Shown: in pieces, positions 5,636-7,481 of the stretch
How positions within the stretch are numbered: position 1 is the stretch's first letter
Layout of the letters: the number at the start of each line of letters is the position of its first letter
Assembly: GCA_938001995.1 (NCBI GenBank)
Contig: CALLAV010000016.1
Span: 1 to 7,481 of the forward strand
DNA: 7,481 nt
Reading direction: 5' to 3'
From: an uncultured Amylibacter sp.
GTDB lineage: Bacteria > Pseudomonadota > Alphaproteobacteria > Rhodobacterales > Rhodobacteraceae
The notes under the pieces: generated by a model
Databases searched by the model: none
Told to the model about the DNA's origin: nothing
What the model saw: the letters and a program-made list of their open reading frames with translations, nothing else
Program-made: the position numbers and the translations under genes

Positions 5636-6292
5636 TCAAAGCGAAACGTCGTTTAAGTCTGCCTTTTCAATGGCCTGCATAAAACTCAAGCCAAGCGGGC
5701 AAGGCTCAAATTGCGCTCCAACAAAACTCCAAATGGAAATCTCACCTAAAAAATAACAACTCCGCTGGTCGATAAGGTCCGGTTGCATTCCAGAACTTAT
5801 GTTTATCGCATATCCGAACACATCTGAGACAATAGGCAATTCATAGTTTGTTGGTTGTTCATCATCTCGAAGCACTACTCCAAGTTCACCAAAATAATTG
5901 GCGCTTTCATCGCTAAGAGACAAATTTGCCCAACAAAGGCGGGAATTGCGTGTCAGTATTTGCTCACCCACAAAAACGGCAACATCCCTGCAAAACTCAG
6001 CATAGGCATCGCTAAGAAAGCCCTCATTGCCAAATTGAAGGGAAGCATCTGAAAAAAATCGGTTTAGTTCAATGATCCCATTCACGGACCCATCTGTTAA
6101 AATCGAAGTTTGGTCAAGAAATGCTCCCAGCCTTTTCATTCTTTGAGGGATACTTGAAACGAACACATCCAGTTCAATCGGATCGAATGCTTCAATCCTA
6201 CTCTTCCCATAGCGACTGGTTAGAATCTCTGGGGTAGTAATGGTGTCATAGACAGCCCAGTTTAACCTGTCGACTTCCGCTTTCATGTCCAT
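5636..6292 (-). CDS. Hypothetical protein, AT-rich orphan gene
   Basis: A 218-residue soluble, acidic-looking protein with no signal peptide or membrane segment. I do not recognise the family. It is probably mixed alpha/beta: an N-terminal helical part with KAEVDRLNWAVYD (residues 4-16), a middle helix (EFCRDVAVFVGEQILTR, 99-115), then CWANLSL (120-126), FGELGVVL (134-141), FGYAINISSG (159-168) and CYFLGEISIW (179-188). Alternating aromatic strands with a VGEQ helix recall small domains found among bacterial immunity-type or uncharacterised DUF proteins, but this is only an impression. Two sampled 60-base rows are 37% and 42% G+C, against 65% in a sampled row of the neighbouring P450, suggesting recent acquisition. 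The ATG at 6292 is chosen over a TTG at 6343; an ATG two codons later (6286) is equally possible. The gene follows the P450 by 84 nt in the same direction but may have its own promoter. Confidence 0.72.
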   Translation of the reverse strand: MDMKAEVDRLNWAVYDTITTPEILTSRYGKSRIEAFDPIELDVFVSSIPQRMKRLGAFLDQTSILTDGSVNGIIELNRFFSDASLQFGNEGFLSDAYAEFCRDVAVFVGEQILTRNSRLCWANLSLSDESANYFGELGVVLRDDEQPTNYELPIVSDVFGYAINISSGMQPDLIDQRSCYFLGEISIWSFVGAQFEPCPLGLSFMQAIEKADLNDVSL

Positions 6293-6332
6293 CTCTCGAC
6301 CTGCGAAATTATTGGCGAAACTTTTTTCAATT

Positions 6333-6362
6333 TTTGTACCCAAACCAAAATAACCTGATCAA
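6333..6362 (-). promoter_or_regulatory. Possible sigma-70 promoter for the hypothetical gene
   Basis: Minus strand TTGATC (6362-6357) and TACAAA (6338-6333), each 4 of 6 to consensus, 18 nt apart, in the AT-rich gap after the P450 stop. Transcription would begin near 6326, ahead of the ATG at 6292 but after the alternative TTG at 6343, which favours the ATG. Confidence 0.25.
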
Positions 6363-6376
6363 GAGAGTTTTTCGCC

Positions 6377-7481
6377 TCACCCAAACGCCACCTCCAACCG
6401 ATCCAACGCATGCATCGCGTTGTTCGCCCGCCAAACAGCCTCCCCCATCGGCTCTATCTCCTCCACCAACTCCGCAATCGCCCCTAAAACCGCCGCACCT
6501 TCGGCCCGCGCGATGTTCTGTCCCACACACATATGCGCCCCGACGCCCAGCGCCAGATGCCCGCCCGTTTTGCGCTTGATATCGAACCGCGCGGCATCCT
6601 CAAACCGCGTCTCATCCAAATTCGCCGCCCCAAGCACGCACAAGATTTTCGTCCCCTCAACGATCTTCACACTCGCCACCTCTGTATCCACACAGGCCGT
6701 CCGACAAAACGCCGACACGGGCGAGGTATAGCGCAACACTTCATCAAACGCCCCCATCGCAAGGCTCGGATCGGCCTTCAGCGCCGCAAACTGATCGGGG
6801 TGTCGCGACAAGGCCCAGACCGCATTGCCAATCCCCGTCACCGTTGTATCGATCCCCGCAGACAACAAGGATCGCACCAGCATCCCCGCCTCTGCCTCGC
6901 TCACCAATCCATCGTCCGCCCCCGCATAAACCGCCGCGCCGATGCCATCGGTGCTCAGGTTCTCCCGCGCACATTGCGCGGTGATCCAAGGCACAATCTC
7001 TGGCCCCATCGCCATGGCCGCACGGCGCTGCGCGTTGTCTGGTCCCAGCGCATTGAACACCATCGACCCGTAATCCACCAACTTGCGCCCATCCGCCTGT
7101 TTCATGCCGAGCGCGCGGGGAAACACAGTCGTCGGATAGGCCTCCGCCAAATCCGTCACTGCATCAAAACGGCCACGGTCCAGCAGCCGCTTAACCAAAG
7201 CCCGCGCCTCCTCGTGCAAACTCTCCCGCAGATCCGCCACCGCCTTGGGCGACAGCGCCCGCATCAACACCCGCCGTGTGCGGCTGTGCTCTGGCGGATC
7301 CACTTCCAGAATGATCGACGGCGGCCGCCAAGGGTCTTCAAGCGCGAAATCCTGCACCCCAACCCCGCGCGACGACACAAACCGTTCATGATCCGAAAAC
7401 ACCTCGCGCACCACATCGTATTGCCCACAGGCCAGCATCGAATAGGCTGGCAAATAGGAAAACGGCCCACGGTCCCGCAAC
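6377..7481 (-). CDS. Cytochrome P450, CYP199-like (5' partial)
   Basis: A soluble class I-type bacterial P450; 367 complete codons are visible, and the frame is open at the window edge. About 30-40 N-terminal residues should be missing from a total near 400. Motifs, numbered in the fragment: SSRGVGVQDFALEDPWRPPS (36-55), which resembles the CYP199/benzoate-monooxygenase group; EVDPPEHSRTRRVL (59-72) in the C-helix region; I-helix AGIDTT (208-213); K-helix E-x-x-R as EVLR (247-250); and the haem loop LGVGAHMCVG (311-320) with Cys318 as axial thiolate ligand. The usual Phe opening the haem motif is Leu311, and the generally conserved NRDPRRW stretch reads NLDETRF (287-293). Such enzymes hydroxylate or O-demethylate small substrates, in CYP199 para-substituted benzoates, with electrons from a ferredoxin and reductase; none is encoded in this window. 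P450 identity is certain; the substrate is inference. Confidence 0.95.
   Translation of the reverse strand, partial: LRDRGPFSYLPAYSMLACGQYDVVREVFSDHERFVSSRGVGVQDFALEDPWRPPSIILEVDPPEHSRTRRVLMRALSPKAVADLRESLHEEARALVKRLLDRGRFDAVTDLAEAYPTTVFPRALGMKQADGRKLVDYGSMVFNALGPDNAQRRAAMAMGPEIVPWITAQCARENLSTDGIGAAVYAGADDGLVSEAEAGMLVRSLLSAGIDTTVTGIGNAVWALSRHPDQFAALKADPSLAMGAFDEVLRYTSPVSAFCRTACVDTEVASVKIVEGTKILCVLGAANLDETRFEDAARFDIKRKTGGHLALGVGAHMCVGQNIARAEGAAVLGAIAELVEEIEPMGEAVWRANNAMHALDRLEVAFG

Noticed and set aside
6293..6343. A TTG start for the hypothetical gene, adding 17 residues.
   Set aside because: A possible promoter overlaps this stretch, and ATG codons follow at 6292 and 6286; rejected with moderate certainty only.
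1..7481. CRISPR arrays, tRNA or rRNA genes, insertion sequences, phage genes or a defence island.
   Set aside because: No spaced direct-repeat array, cloverleaf-like segment, transposase or integrase motif was seen on either strand, and the gene content is metabolic.

Overview
This is ordinary chromosomal DNA, most likely from an alphaproteobacterium of the Rhodobacterales (roseobacter) type. That placement rests on the overall protein character (DadA-like oxidase, an FeADH, a DUF2241-type ACT protein, a CYP199-like P450), the moderately high GC of most genes and the dense packing; no rRNA or other phylogenetic marker is present. I see no tRNA or rRNA gene, CRISPR array, transposase, integrase or phage gene. 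I found no convincing undescribed multi-gene system.

Layout, left to right. (1) 1-1050 (+) is the C-terminal four fifths of a DadA-like FAD-dependent oxidoreductase cut by the window edge. (2) 1145-1444 (+) is a small YciI-family protein whose ribosome binding site lies in one arm of a perfect 8-bp hairpin. (3) 2483-1492 (-) is a two-gene, translationally coupled unit: a 2-hydroxychromene-2-carboxylate isomerase-like DsbA/kappa-GST-fold protein followed by a small ACT-domain protein, overlapping as ATGA. (4) 2589-3353 (+) is a DUF2189 multi-pass membrane protein, divergent from (3), whose stop overlaps the stop of the next gene. (5) 4938-3350 (-) is a second coupled pair: an iron-containing alcohol dehydrogenase and a hotdog-fold acyl-CoA thioesterase, joined as TGATG. 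(6) 5084-5548 (+) is a MaoC-type (R)-enoyl-CoA hydratase, divergent from (5). (7) 6292-5636 (-) is an unrecognised, clearly AT-richer orphan gene. (8) 7481-6377 (-) is a cytochrome P450 missing its first few dozen residues at the window edge.

How the genes may work together: FeADH, thioesterase and MaoC hydratase share one 145-nt divergent control region and could act on a common acyl-CoA or alcohol/aldehyde substrate. The P450 (resembling benzoate-type CYP199 enzymes) and the HCCA isomerase-like protein have relatives in aromatic catabolism. A single pathway joining all of them is inference; the separate orientations argue for several small transcription units with loosely related catabolic roles. 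The + strand is richer in C than G regardless of gene direction, suggesting a replication-strand bias.
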